Of a stretch of DNA of 64,000 nt, positions 25,916 through 35,623 are shown in pieces (the first letter of the stretch is position 1; every line of letters begins with the position of its first letter). Location: positions 248,001 to 312,000 of the forward strand of contig NZ_VITI01000004.1 in assembly GCF_007827795.1 (NCBI RefSeq), written 5' to 3'. The DNA is from Azospirillum brasilense (GTDB lineage Bacteria; Pseudomonadota; Alphaproteobacteria; Azospirillales; Azospirillaceae). A program made the translations under genes and the position numbers. The notes under the pieces are model-generated. The model was given only the letters and a program-made list of their open reading frames with translations. It was not told where the DNA came from and searched no databases.

Positions 25916-26608
25916 TCACACGCCGTCCGCGCGCTCCAGCGCCAGCAGAGCGTCGGGATCGCGCACACCGACGCGGCCGCGCGCCAGCTCCACGAAGCCG
26001 CGCCGCTCGAACTCCTTCAACTGGCGGCTGACCACCTCCCGCGCCGTGCCCAGCTCGACGGCCAGCGTCTGGTGGGTGGTGTCCAGCCCGCCGCGCGCGT
26101 CGCGGTGGTCGACCAGGAAGCGGGCCAGCCGCAGGTCGATGCGCCCGAAGGCCACCTCCTCCACCAGCATCATCATGCCGAGCAGGCGCGTGCCGAAGGA
26201 GGCGAAGACGAAGTCGCGGAACACCGCGGACCGCGCCAGCAGCTCATGAAAAGCCCCGGCCCCGAGCGCGATGGCCTCAAGGTCGGTTTCGGCCACCCCC
26301 TCGGCGCTGTAGTCGGCGCGCGTCATCAGGCAGGCGGTCGTCAGGATGCAGGTTTCGCCCGCCCCGACGCGGTAGAGAACGATCTCCCGCCCGGTTTCGG
26401 CGGTCATCTGGACCCGCACCGTGCCGTCCAGCAGCATGAGAAAATTGTGGCAGAGACTGCCGATGCGGAACAGCACCGTGCCGCGCGGCACCGTCATCCG
26501 CACCCCCTGCGCGCGCAGGACGGCCTGCGCGTCGGGCTCCAGGGCGGACAGCGCCGGAAACGCACCCGCCCAGGCAGCGTCAGCCTTTTCAACATGTTGC
26601 GGCAGCAT
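25916..26608 (-). CDS. Crp/Fnr-family transcriptional regulator
   Basis: The 230-residue product has a cyclic-nucleotide-type beta-barrel (residues 30-140), a dimer helix, and a C-terminal winged helix with TLAVELGTAREVVSRQLKEF. It lacks the N-terminal cysteine cluster of FNR, so it does not carry an FNR-type iron-sulfur centre, but it has C53, C87 and C93, the latter two in GETCILTTACLM. AAGGGAGC precedes the ATG. A thiol-based signal is possible and, with the DUF2892 neighbour, might concern sulfide or persulfide; that is inference. Confidence 0.85.
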   Translation of the reverse strand: MLPQHVEKADAAWAGAFPALSALEPDAQAVLRAQGVRMTVPRGTVLFRIGSLCHNFLMLLDGTVRVQMTAETGREIVLYRVGAGETCILTTACLMTRADYSAEGVAETDLEAIALGAGAFHELLARSAVFRDFVFASFGTRLLGMMMLVEEVAFGRIDLRLARFLVDHRDARGGLDTTHQTLAVELGTAREVVSRQLKEFERRGFVELARGRVGVRDPDALLALERADGV

Positions 26609-26795
26609 GCCCAGCTCCCTTCGATCGACCATGACCATTATCCGCGAAGGGGCTTCGCCGGTCCACCCAAAGGACCTCTCCAACCAATGGCGACTCCGGG
26701 GAGGGTACCCAAAGAGCGTGTCTTCCCCACCATATGCCCTCCGGGCAGCATGAAACGGCCGGACGGTCGATGGCGTTCTAGGCAATCGTAACGCC

Positions 26796-26815
26796 CCGAA
26801 CGGGGTGCCGTTCGG
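26796..26815 (+). promoter_or_regulatory. Leader hairpin just upstream of the wzc-like gene
   Basis: CCGAACGG (26796-26803) and CCGTTCGG (26808-26815) form a perfect 8-bp stem with loop GGTG, ending only a few bases before the GAGGAGGAA ribosome site. It could control translation or be a protein-binding site. Confidence 0.45.
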
Positions 26816-26835
26816 CATGCGAGGAGGAACCCGCT

Positions 26836-29109
26836 TTGGCCACCCAGGACATTCAGGATCAACCCCAGCGGCGGCAGGCGGCACCGGTCTCAACACCGGT
26901 CTCGTTCGACCTGTCCACCGCGGCGGCCAGCGCGGTGCGCCGCACCACCGGCATGCTGCTGCGCCACAAGCTGCTGATCGGGACGGTGATCGTGCTGGGG
27001 ACGGGCATCGCGGGTCTCGTCGCCCTGCGCATGACGCCGCTCTACACCGCCCAGACCCTGATCATGGTGGAGCACCGCAAGAACCAAGTGATGAACTACC
27101 AGGAGGTCGTCTCCGGCCTCTCGACGGAGCTGGGTGCCCTGCAGAGCGAGGTGGCGATCCTGAAATCCCCCGCCTTCGCGGAAAAGGTGGTGAACAAGCT
27201 GGGTCTGATGAACGACCCGGAGTTCAACGCGGCGCTGCGGCCCGAGCAAACGAACTGGTTCTACTACCTGAACCCGAAGAACTGGGTGCCCGACTCCTGG
27301 TGGAACAGCGCCCGCGGCGACCGGCCCGAGATCGCGCTGAGCCCGGAGGAGAAGACGGCCAACGAGAAGACCTCGGTCGTCAACAGCTTCATTGAAAATC
27401 TGGCGGTGCGGCCGCAGGGCCGCTCCTACGTCATCGCCGTGGATTTCGACAGCGAGGACCCGCGCAAGGCTTCGCTCATCGCCAACACGATCGGCGAGAT
27501 GTACCTCGTCGACCAGCTCGACGAGAAGTTCAAGGCGGCCAAGCGCGCCACCACCTGGCTGGAGGAGCGCATCACCGAACTGCGCCGCGAGGCCAAGACG
27601 ACCGGCGAGGCGGCGGAGAAGTACCGCGCCGAAAGCGGCCTGACCAACGCCAACGGCGAAACCACCTTGATCGCCCAGCAGCTGGCCGAGCTGAACACCA
27701 GCTACGTCCTGGCCCGCACCAAGCGGCAGGAGGCGGAGTCCAAGCTGCGCGAGGTGACCACCCTGGCGCAGAGCCCGCGCGGCGTGTCGGCCATCGGCGA
27801 CGTGCTGGGGTCCCCCCTGATCCAGGCGCTGCGCCAGCAGGAGGTCGAGCTTCAGCGCAAGATCGCCGACGCCGCCAACAAGTACGGCGCCCGCCACCCG
27901 ACGCTGACCGCGCTGCAGAGCGAGTTGCGCGACCTGCAGGGCCAGATCCGGGCCGACGTGGGCCGCATCGTCCAGAACCTGAGCAACGAGGTGGAGGTGG
28001 AGCGCGGGCGCGAGGCCGCTTTGAAGACCAACCTCGACCAGCTCCAGGCCCAGCGCAACCAGCAGCAGGAGTCCAACGTGACCCTGCGCACTCTGGAGCG
28101 CGACGCCGAAACCTCGCAGACCATGTACGAGGCGATGCTGACCCGCTTCCAGGAGATCGCCGGCCAGACCGACATCCAGCAGCCCGACGCCCGCATCGTG
28201 TCGGAGGCGGCGATCCCCCTGAACCCGTCGCAGCCCAACAAGAAGATGATCGTCCTGCTGGCCCTGATCGCCTCGGCCACGCTGGGCGTGCTTCTGGCGA
28301 TGCTGCGCGAGCAGTCGGAGCGCGGCTTCCGCAGCCCGCACCAGTTCGAATCGGTGACCGGCGTGCGCTCGCTGGGCATCGTCCCGGCGATCGGGCGGCG
28401 GCGGCGCGGCACCTCGCCCGCGGCCTACGCCATCGACAAGCCGATGTCGGCCTTCGCCGAGGCGATGCAGAACCTGCGCACCACGCTTCTGCTCGCCAAC
28501 CCGGACGGCCACCAGCGGGTGATCCTGTTCAGCTCCTCCGTCCCCGGCGAGGGCAAGAGTTCGATCGCCGCGGCCTTCGCGCGGATCTGCGCCAACGCCG
28601 GCCAGAAGACGATCATCCTGGACTGCGACATGCGCCGCAAGGGGCTGCACCCGATGCTGGGGCTGGAGAACCGGCACGGCCTGTACGAGGTGCTGTCCGG
28701 CGAATGCGCGCCGAACGAGGTGATCCAGACCGACCCGCGCACCGGCCTGCATTTCATCGCGTCGGGCCGCGGCTCCGCCCTGCCGCAGGACATGCTGGGG
28801 TCCAGCCGGATGCACCAGCTCATCTCGCGGCTGGCGCTGGAGTATGACCGGGTGATCCTGGACAGCCCGCCGGTGCTGGCGGTGTCGGAGGGCAAGCTGC
28901 TGGCGGCGCTGGCCGACCAGACGGTCTTCATCGTGCATTGGGGCAAGACCAAGCGGGAGACCGCGATGGCCGGGCTGAAGGAAATCGTCGAGGCGGGCGG
29001 CGAGGTCGTCGGCGTCCTGTTCTCCCAGGTCGATATCCGCCGCCACGCCCAGTACGAGTTCCCGGACAGCGGGCGCTACCACGGCTACCGCCGCTACTAC
29101 GCGAACTGA
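26836..29109 (+). CDS. Polysaccharide co-polymerase and tyrosine autokinase (Wzc-like)
   Basis: The 757-residue fusion combines a Wzz chain-length domain (two membrane helices, near residues 50 and 475, around a coiled-coil periplasmic part) with a C-terminal BY-kinase: Walker A SSVPGEGKSS near 569, A' box IILDCDMRRKG, and a tyrosine cluster at the C-terminus (YEFPDSGRYHGYRRYYAN). It should regulate polymer length and export by cycles of autophosphorylation. A TTG at 26836, preceded by GAGGAGGAAC, is the only reasonable start. It opens the exopolysaccharide locus. Confidence 0.93.
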   Translation: MATQDIQDQPQRRQAAPVSTPVSFDLSTAAASAVRRTTGMLLRHKLLIGTVIVLGTGIAGLVALRMTPLYTAQTLIMVEHRKNQVMNYQEVVSGLSTELGALQSEVAILKSPAFAEKVVNKLGLMNDPEFNAALRPEQTNWFYYLNPKNWVPDSWWNSARGDRPEIALSPEEKTANEKTSVVNSFIENLAVRPQGRSYVIAVDFDSEDPRKASLIANTIGEMYLVDQLDEKFKAAKRATTWLEERITELRREAKTTGEAAEKYRAESGLTNANGETTLIAQQLAELNTSYVLARTKRQEAESKLREVTTLAQSPRGVSAIGDVLGSPLIQALRQQEVELQRKIADAANKYGARHPTLTALQSELRDLQGQIRADVGRIVQNLSNEVEVERGREAALKTNLDQLQAQRNQQQESNVTLRTLERDAETSQTMYEAMLTRFQEIAGQTDIQQPDARIVSEAAIPLNPSQPNKKMIVLLALIASATLGVLLAMLREQSERGFRSPHQFESVTGVRSLGIVPAIGRRRRGTSPAAYAIDKPMSAFAEAMQNLRTTLLLANPDGHQRVILFSSSVPGEGKSSIAAAFARICANAGQKTIILDCDMRRKGLHPMLGLENRHGLYEVLSGECAPNEVIQTDPRTGLHFIASGRGSALPQDMLGSSRMHQLISRLALEYDRVILDSPPVLAVSEGKLLAALADQTVFIVHWGKTKRETAMAGLKEIVEAGGEVVGVLFSQVDIRRHAQYEFPDSGRYHGYRRYYAN

Positions 29110-29137
29110 CGGCGGAGCTTGAGAGAAGCCACTGCTT

Positions 29138-29210
29138 CGGGCCCCCACCCAACCCTCCCCTGCGAATCTCCTCCCCCTGCGAAGCGGGGGGAGGTCGGGA
29201 GGGGGGCCCG
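29138..29210. repeat. Palindromic intergenic repeat, copy D
   Basis: CGGGCCCCC (29138) mirrors GGGGGGCCCG at the right end (29210), with CCCTCCCCTGCG and CCCCCTGCGAAGCGGGGGG inside. It lies between two same-strand genes of the polysaccharide locus. Confidence 0.8.
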
Positions 29211-29255
29211 ACATGACACGCCCACACGACACGCCCACACATCCCACGAAGACCC

Positions 29256-30713
29256 ATGACCGCCGGACGACGCATCTTCCTGAACATCCGCGCGCTGGGG
29301 CTGGCCCGCATCGCCACGCTGCTGAGCGGGCTGATCACCACGGCCTGGACCGCCCGCGCGCTGGGGCCGGACGGGTTCGGCGTGCTCGGCTTCGGCACCT
29401 CGATGCTGGCCTACGCCGCGCTGTTCGTGAATCTGGGCCTGTCCACCTACGCGGTGCGCGAGATCGCCCGCGACCGGGAGAAGGCCCCGGAGACGGTAAC
29501 CGATCTCGCGGACCACGTGCTGACCCTGCGGATGCTGCTGGCCGTGCTGGTCGGCGGGCTCTACGCCCTGTTCGTGCTCCAGCTCGACAAGCCGTCGCTG
29601 GTCAAGGCGGTGCTGCTGGTCCAGGCGGTGCAGTTGCTGGGCAACGCGCTGCTGCTCGACTTCGTCTATCAGGCGACCGAGCGGATGAGCGTCATCGCGG
29701 TGCGCGAGATCGGCACGTCGCTCGGCAACATGGTCGCCGTGCTGGCGCTGGTGCGCGGGCCGGACGATCTGGCCATCGCCGCCGGCATCACCGCCATTTC
29801 CTTCGTCGTCAACGCCGCCCTGATGCTGGCCCGCTTCAGCCGCGATTTCCGGATGCCGAGGCCGCGGGTGAACCTCGCCAAGTGGCGGGAGATCCTGAAG
29901 GCCTCCGCCCCGATGGCGGTCAGCGTCTTCGCCTGGGCGCTGTTCTCGCACCTGGATCTGGTGATGCTGGGCTTCATGGCACCGCAGACGGAGGTCGGCT
30001 GGTACGCCGCGGTGACCAAGCTGCTGGTGCTGTCGCTGACCGCGGGGAACATCATCCTCAGCGCCTTCATGCCGCAGCTCGCCGCCGCCTATGGCGACCG
30101 CGAGGCGATGCGGGCGCGGATGCGCGACTACGCCACCACCACCTTGTCCATCGGCGCGCTGATCGCGGCGGGCGGCTTCACCCTGGCGCCGGCCATCCTG
30201 GGCACCGTCTTCGGCCCGGCCTACGCGCCCGCCGCCGACACGCTGCGCCTGCTGATGATCGCGGTCGCCATCGTCCACATCAACCTGACCATGGGCAACC
30301 CGCTGCTCGTCTGGCACCGCCAGACCGGCTACATGACGGCCATCCTGATCGGCGGGCTGACCAACGCGGCGCTCAACCTGCTGCTGATCCCGCGTTACGG
30401 CATCGAGGGGTCCGCCGTGGCGACGATCATCGCGGAGTTGACCGCCATGACCGGCCTCGCCTGGCTGCACCGGCGCGCGGTCGGGCAGCTCTATCTCGGG
30501 ATCGCCGCGCGGGCGGCGCTGTGCGCCGCGCTCGCCGTGGGAGCCACGCTGGGCTTGACCCACGCGCTGCCGGACCTGATGGCTCCCGCTCATCCCCTGC
30601 CCGCGCTGCTGATCGGCGGAAGCGTTCTGGTCGCGGTCTACACGCTGGCGGCGCTGCTCACCGGGCTGGTGCGCCCGTCGCGGCTGCGCCGGCTGATCGC
30701 GGCGGCGGCATGA
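29256..30713 (+). CDS. Oligosaccharide flippase (Wzx-like)
   Basis: The 485-residue protein has about 14 membrane helices and the polysaccharide-flippase fold: an N-terminal half starting GLARIATLLSGLITTAWTAR and a C-terminal half with NPLLVWHRQTGYM and LNLLLIPRYGIEGSAVATII. It is expected to move lipid-linked repeat units to the periplasmic face. It follows the Wzc-like gene across a repeat and precedes nucleotide-sugar genes, which supports a Wzx/Wzy pathway. Confidence 0.9.
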   Translation: MTAGRRIFLNIRALGLARIATLLSGLITTAWTARALGPDGFGVLGFGTSMLAYAALFVNLGLSTYAVREIARDREKAPETVTDLADHVLTLRMLLAVLVGGLYALFVLQLDKPSLVKAVLLVQAVQLLGNALLLDFVYQATERMSVIAVREIGTSLGNMVAVLALVRGPDDLAIAAGITAISFVVNAALMLARFSRDFRMPRPRVNLAKWREILKASAPMAVSVFAWALFSHLDLVMLGFMAPQTEVGWYAAVTKLLVLSLTAGNIILSAFMPQLAAAYGDREAMRARMRDYATTTLSIGALIAAGGFTLAPAILGTVFGPAYAPAADTLRLLMIAVAIVHINLTMGNPLLVWHRQTGYMTAILIGGLTNAALNLLLIPRYGIEGSAVATIIAELTAMTGLAWLHRRAVGQLYLGIAARAALCAALAVGATLGLTHALPDLMAPAHPLPALLIGGSVLVAVYTLAALLTGLVRPSRLRRLIAAAA

Positions 30714-30943
30714 TGCGCCAGCCTCATCCCGAATCCCGAAGGACGCCGACCGGACGCACCCTTGTCGCCGGTCCGGGGTACCACGAACAAAACAATGCTC
30801 GATCAACGGCATAGCCAATTCACGCCACCCCGAACGGCCGGAACAATGCCGCGTTGCAAGACGTTCGGATTGCGCATGGCGCGGGTGGCGGATGGCGGCG
30901 CCTTTGGATGCATGCTCCAATCACTAGGCAGGATCGAAAGACT

Positions 30944-32299
30944 ATGCTCCCAAAGTCCTTTCCCGACCGGAACGTCTGCGTGCTCGGTCTCGGCTATGTC
31001 GGGCTGACGCTGGGCGTGGCCATGGCGGACGCGGGGTTCCAGGTGCACGGCGTGGAAGTGCGGGACGAGGTGCTGGACAAGCTGGCCCGCGGCGTCCCCC
31101 ATTTCCATGAACCGGGTCTCGCCGAGAAGCTGCGTCATGTGATGGAGCGCGGGCGCTTCACCTTCGGCCGCACGCCGGACGGTTGCCGGGACTGCACCGT
31201 CTTCATCATCACCGTCGGCACCCCGCTGGACCGCGACGGGCGCGTGCGCACCGACATGATCGAGGCGGCGACCCGCCAGGTGGCCGACCGCATCCACGAC
31301 GGCGACCTGGTCATCCTGCGCTCCACCGTGAAGCTCGGGACGACCCGCGAGGTGGTGGCGCCGATCCTGCGGCGCACCGGCAAGCGCTTCGACATCGCCT
31401 TCTGCCCCGAGCGCACGCTGGAGGGGCAGGCGCTGATCGAGCTGAACCAGCTTCCCCAGATCATCGGCGCGGAAAGCGTCGAGGTGGCGGCCCGCGCCTC
31501 GCAGATCTTCGGCATGCTGACCCCGACGACGGTCAAGGTCTCGACGCTGGAGACGGCGGAGATGATCAAGCTGGTGGACAACACCTACCGCGACGTCACC
31601 TTCGCCTTCGCCAACGAGATCGCCCGGCTGTGCAACGCCATGGAGGTGTCGGCGCTGGAGGTGTCGCGGGCGGGCAAGCTGGGCTACCCGCGCACGCAGC
31701 TTCCGCTGCCCGGCCCGGTCGGCGGCCCCTGCCTGGAGAAGGACCCGCACATCCTGATCGAATCCGCCCGCGAGTTTGGGGTGGACATGGACATCACCGC
31801 CGCCGGGCGCCGCATCAACGAAAGCCAGCCGCTCGAGGTGTCGCGCTTCCTGGAACGGCTGACCGGCTCCATGCAGGGCTTCCCGCAGGAGCCGACCATC
31901 AGCCTGATGGGCCTCGCCTTCAAGGGCCGCCCGGCGACCGACGATCTGCGCGGCACCATGGCCAAGCCGCTGTTCGAGGAACTGCGCACCCGCTTCCCGA
32001 AGGCGCGCTGGCGCGGCTTCGACGCGGTGGTGGCGGCGGACGACATCCGCGGCTTCGGGCTGGAGCCGGCCAACAGCATGGCCGAGGCGGTGGACGGCGC
32101 CAACCTCGCCGTCATCCTGAACAACCACCCCGTCTTCACCTCGATGCCGCTGCCGGATCTGGCGCGCCGCATGGACCGTCCGGGGGTCATCTACGACTTC
32201 TGGAACAACTTCAACAGCCGCGAAGTGGACCTGCCCGAGGGCACGGCCTACGTGGCGCTGGGCAGCCACGGCGCCGCCCGCTTCGCCCATGTCGCTTGA
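30944..32299 (+). CDS. UDP-sugar 6-dehydrogenase (WecC/Ugd family)
   Basis: The 451-residue enzyme oxidises a nucleotide sugar to its uronate with two NAD. It has the Rossmann motif VLGLGYVGLTLG, ETAEMIKLVDNTYRDV, and the catalytic cysteine C263 in GGPCLEKDP, followed by the C-terminal domain. The form of the motifs (GGPCLEKDP) suggests the UDP-ManNAc dehydrogenase branch rather than UDP-glucose dehydrogenase, but the substrate is uncertain. It starts MLPKSFPDRNVCV; a 230-base gap to the flippase gene may hold its own promoter. Confidence 0.88.
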   Translation: MLPKSFPDRNVCVLGLGYVGLTLGVAMADAGFQVHGVEVRDEVLDKLARGVPHFHEPGLAEKLRHVMERGRFTFGRTPDGCRDCTVFIITVGTPLDRDGRVRTDMIEAATRQVADRIHDGDLVILRSTVKLGTTREVVAPILRRTGKRFDIAFCPERTLEGQALIELNQLPQIIGAESVEVAARASQIFGMLTPTTVKVSTLETAEMIKLVDNTYRDVTFAFANEIARLCNAMEVSALEVSRAGKLGYPRTQLPLPGPVGGPCLEKDPHILIESAREFGVDMDITAAGRRINESQPLEVSRFLERLTGSMQGFPQEPTISLMGLAFKGRPATDDLRGTMAKPLFEELRTRFPKARWRGFDAVVAADDIRGFGLEPANSMAEAVDGANLAVILNNHPVFTSMPLPDLARRMDRPGVIYDFWNNFNSREVDLPEGTAYVALGSHGAARFAHVA

Positions 32300-32351
32300 A
32301 AGAGCGTCGCGTAAAGAAGCGTCGCTTGACGCTGCCGTTTGAGGAAAAGCA

Positions 32352-33350
32352 ATGCCGAAACACTATCTCGTGACCGGGGGCAGCGGCTTCATCGGTGCCG
32401 CCCTGGTGCGCCGTCTGGTGCGCGACGGACACCGCGTGCGCGTTCTCGACGATAACTCCCGCGGCCACCCGCGCCGGCTGGGCGACGCTGTGGACGCGGT
32501 CGAATTCGTGTCCGGCGACATCCGCGATCCCGCGGCGGTGGACAAGGCGGTGCGCGGCGTCGACGGCGTGCTGCATCTGGCCGCCGTCAACGGCACCAAG
32601 CACTTCTACGAGAAGCCGGAGGTGGTTCTGGACGTCGGCGTGCGCGGCATGCTGAACGTGCTGGACGCCTGCCGGTCGAACGGGGTGGGCGATCTGGTGG
32701 TGGCCTCCTCCTCCGAGGCCTACCAGACCCCGCCGATGGTCCCGACGCCGGAGGACATCCCGCTGGTCGTTCCGGACGTGCTGAACCCGCGCTACAGCTA
32801 CGGCGGTTCGAAGCTGATCTCGGAGCTTCTGGCGGTCAACTGGGGCCGCACCGGCTTCGACCGCGTCGCCATCTTCCGCCCGCACAACGTCTACGGCCCC
32901 GACATGGGGTGGGAGCATGTGGTGCCGGAGTTCGTGCGCCGCGCCGTGGATGCCATCGACCGCAGCCCGGAGGTCCTCGTGCCCTTCCCCATCCAGGGCG
33001 ACGGCACCCAGACCCGCGCCTTCGTCCACATCGACGATGCGGTGGACGGCATCATGACTGTGATCGAGCGCGGCGAGCATCTCGGCATCTACCACGTCGG
33101 CAACCCGGAGGAGATCTCCATCGCCGAGCTCGCCCGGCAGATCGTCGCGGTGCTGGGGCGGGTGGCGGACATCCAGATCGGACCGCCCGCCCCCGGCGGC
33201 ACCCAGCGGCGCAGCCCCGACATCGCCCGCCTCTCCGCGCTCGGCTACGCGCCGCGCATCCCGTTGAAGGACGGTCTGCCCGGCGTGGTGGACTGGTACG
33301 CCGCCCGCAGCCGCGACGGCGACGCCCCGATCGCCAGCGCCGCCGAATAA
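32352..33350 (+). CDS. NAD-dependent nucleotide-sugar epimerase/dehydratase
   Basis: The 332-residue extended SDR has the cofactor motif TGGSGFIG (8-15), SSSEAYQTP with the conserved serine, and the YxxxK pair Y150/K154. The pattern RYSYGGSKLISELLAVNW and the GTQTRAFVHIDDAVDGI region place it among UDP-sugar epimerases or dehydratases; the exact substrate is not readable. It lies 52 bases after the dehydrogenase and 14 before GDP-fucose synthase, in one operon. Confidence 0.85.
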   Translation: MPKHYLVTGGSGFIGAALVRRLVRDGHRVRVLDDNSRGHPRRLGDAVDAVEFVSGDIRDPAAVDKAVRGVDGVLHLAAVNGTKHFYEKPEVVLDVGVRGMLNVLDACRSNGVGDLVVASSSEAYQTPPMVPTPEDIPLVVPDVLNPRYSYGGSKLISELLAVNWGRTGFDRVAIFRPHNVYGPDMGWEHVVPEFVRRAVDAIDRSPEVLVPFPIQGDGTQTRAFVHIDDAVDGIMTVIERGEHLGIYHVGNPEEISIAELARQIVAVLGRVADIQIGPPAPGGTQRRSPDIARLSALGYAPRIPLKDGLPGVVDWYAARSRDGDAPIASAAE

Positions 33351-33364
33351 GGGAACCGAGACCC

Positions 33365-34345
33365 ATGGAGCGAAACAGCCGCATCTTCGTCGCGGGGCAC
33401 CGCGGCCTTGTCGGTTCGGCCATCGTCCGCCGTCTGGTGGAGGGCGGCTATGACGACCTCGTGCTGCGCGGCCGCGACGAGCTGGACCTGACCGATCAGG
33501 CCGCGGTGCGCGCCTTCTTCGACCGGGAAAAGATCGATTACGTGATCCTGGCCGCGGCCAAGGTCGGCGGCATCCTGGCGAACGATCGCTTCGGCGGCGA
33601 CTTCATCCGCGACAACCTGCTGATCCAGACCAACGTCATCGACGCGGCGTGGCGGGCGGGGGTGAGGAAGCTGCTGTTCCTCGGCTCCTCCTGCCTCTAC
33701 CCGAAGTTCGCGGAGCAGCCGCTGAAGGAGGAGGCGCTGCTGACCGGCCCGCCGGAGCCGACCAACAAGCCCTACGCCATCGCCAAGATCGCCGGCATCA
33801 CCCAGTGCCAGGCCTACCGGCGGCAGTACGGCTTCAACGCCATCTGCGCCATGCCGTCGAACCTCTACGGCCCTGGCGACCATTTCGATCCGGAGGGCTC
33901 CCACGCCATTCCCGGCATGATCCGGCGCTTCCACGACGCGAAGATGGAGCAGGCGCCCAGCGTCACCCTGTGGGGCACCGGCACGCCGAGGCGCGAGTTC
34001 CTCTATGTGGACGACATGGCCGACGCCTGCCTCCACCTGATGGACCATTACAACGGGGAGGACATCATCAACGTCGGTCCCGGCGAGGACATCGCCATCG
34101 GCGATCTGGCCCGGCTGATCCGCGCGGTGGTCGGCTACGAGGGCGCGCTGACCCAGGATCTGAGCAAGCCGGACGGCCACCCGCGCAAGCTGATGGACGT
34201 GTCGCGCCTGCTCGCCACCGGTTGGCGCCCGAAGGTCGGGCTGGAGGAGGGGCTCAGCCGCACCTACGCGTGGTTCCTGGAAAACGCCGCCCCGCCGGCC
34301 CCCCGGCCCGCCATCGGCAACGCCACCGGCGAAGCCGCGGAGTGA
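33365..34345 (+). CDS. fcl: GDP-L-fucose synthase
   Basis: Fcl converts GDP-4-keto-6-deoxy-mannose to GDP-L-fucose by epimerisation and NADPH reduction. The 326-residue SDR has GHRGLVGSAI, catalytic residues S108/C110 in LGSSCLYP and Y137/K141 in NKPYAIAKIAG, at almost the numbering of the E. coli enzyme. It needs GDP-mannose 4,6-dehydratase (Gmd), which is not in this window. The 3' end is followed by a glycosyltransferase gene 6 bases later. The polymer is likely to contain fucose, unless the product is used elsewhere. Confidence 0.92.
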   Translation: MERNSRIFVAGHRGLVGSAIVRRLVEGGYDDLVLRGRDELDLTDQAAVRAFFDREKIDYVILAAAKVGGILANDRFGGDFIRDNLLIQTNVIDAAWRAGVRKLLFLGSSCLYPKFAEQPLKEEALLTGPPEPTNKPYAIAKIAGITQCQAYRRQYGFNAICAMPSNLYGPGDHFDPEGSHAIPGMIRRFHDAKMEQAPSVTLWGTGTPRREFLYVDDMADACLHLMDHYNGEDIINVGPGEDIAIGDLARLIRAVVGYEGALTQDLSKPDGHPRKLMDVSRLLATGWRPKVGLEEGLSRTYAWFLENAAPPAPRPAIGNATGEAAE

Positions 34346-34351
34346 CCGCCC

Positions 34352-35623
34352 ATGCCCGATGACTCCACATCCCTGCGCGCGCCGGTCTCCGATGGGGCGG
34401 CCACTCCGGCCTCCCTCCCGCCGTCGGTCCTGCTGGTGGCGATGAGCTATTGGCCGGAACCCGCCGGCAGCGCGCCGATGATGACCGATCTCGCCACCGC
34501 CTTCGCCGCGGCGGGGACGGACATGACCGTGCTGACCGCCCGGCCCAACTATCCAGGCCAGGCCATCTACGACGGCTACGCCGACGGGGCCGAGGACCGC
34601 CGCACCGTGAACGGCGTCCGCATCGAGCGGCTGCTCACCATTCCGCCGAAGGGCGGCGGCATGAAGGCCCGGCTGATCCATGAGGGCGTGCTTCATGCCG
34701 GCTTCCTGGCGGCCCGCGCCCGCGGGCGCGTCGGGCGGCACAAGGCGGTGCTGTCGCTCTGCCCCTCGATCTTCAGCGTCGCCGTCGCCGACCGCTTCCG
34801 GGCGCCGGGCGGGCGGCACATCGCCATCGTGCACGACATCCAGTCGGGCCTCGCCGGCGCGCTGGGCATGGGCGGCGGGGCCGCGCTGAAGGCCATCCAG
34901 GCGGTGGAGCGCACGGCGCTGAACCGCGCCGACGGCATCGTCGTGCTGTCGGAGGCGATGGCCGACGTGCTGCGCGACCTCGGCGTGCGGCGGCCGATCA
35001 CGGTGATCCCGCCCCATGTCGACGCCGAGGCCGTCCGCCCCCTGCCCCGGCCGGAGGGCCAGCCGCCGACCGTGCTCTACAGCGGCGCCTTCGCCCGCAA
35101 GCAGGGGCTGGACCAGGTGCTGGAGATGGCCCGCCACCTCCACGCGCTGCGCCCCGACGCCCGCGTGCTGCTGCGCGGCCAGGGCGGGCTGGAGGAGGAG
35201 CTGAAGGCCCAGGCCAAGGCGATGGCGCTGCCCAACGTGGAGTTCGCCCCGCTGATCCCCTCCGACCGGCTCGCCGAGGGGCTGGCGGAGGGCGACGTGC
35301 ATCTGGTGCCGCAGCGTCCGGAAGGGGCGGCCTTCGCCATGCCGGGCAAGGCGGTGACCATCCTGGCCGCCGGGCGGCCCTTCGTCTGCACCTGCCTGCC
35401 GGGCTCGGCGCTCGACCGGCTGGGGACGGAGATCGACGCCTTCCTGCGCACCCCGCCCGACGCGCCGGAGGCCATGGCGCAGGCCGTGGCCGAACTGCTG
35501 AACGACCCCGCCCGGAGCGCCGCCATGGGCCGCCGGGGTCGCGCCTGGGTGGAGGGCAACGCCAGCCGCAGCGCCGTCCTGGCGCGCTACGCCACGCTGC
35601 TGCTGGGAGACGACGCCGCATGA
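34352..35623 (+). CDS. GT4 glycosyltransferase, WcaI-like
   Basis: The 423-residue product is a GT-B enzyme: N-terminal LLVAMSYWPEPAGSAPMMTDLATAF starts like the WcaI branch (fucosyl transfer in colanic acid), and the C-terminal half has the family ridge (VLYSGAFARKQGLDQVLEMA). It has no membrane segment. A role beside GDP-fucose synthase is suggestive of fucose transfer but is inference. The stop overlaps the next gene's ATG by ATGA. Confidence 0.82.
   Translation: MPDDSTSLRAPVSDGAATPASLPPSVLLVAMSYWPEPAGSAPMMTDLATAFAAAGTDMTVLTARPNYPGQAIYDGYADGAEDRRTVNGVRIERLLTIPPKGGGMKARLIHEGVLHAGFLAARARGRVGRHKAVLSLCPSIFSVAVADRFRAPGGRHIAIVHDIQSGLAGALGMGGGAALKAIQAVERTALNRADGIVVLSEAMADVLRDLGVRRPITVIPPHVDAEAVRPLPRPEGQPPTVLYSGAFARKQGLDQVLEMARHLHALRPDARVLLRGQGGLEEELKAQAKAMALPNVEFAPLIPSDRLAEGLAEGDVHLVPQRPEGAAFAMPGKAVTILAAGRPFVCTCLPGSALDRLGTEIDAFLRTPPDAPEAMAQAVAELLNDPARSAAMGRRGRAWVEGNASRSAVLARYATLLLGDDAA

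Noticed and set aside
26890..29247. Long open frame of about 785 codons on the minus strand opposite the wzc-like gene
   Set aside because: High GC and codon bias keep stop codons rare on the opposite strand. The frame has no recognisable domain, while the plus strand has a full Wzz plus kinase protein.
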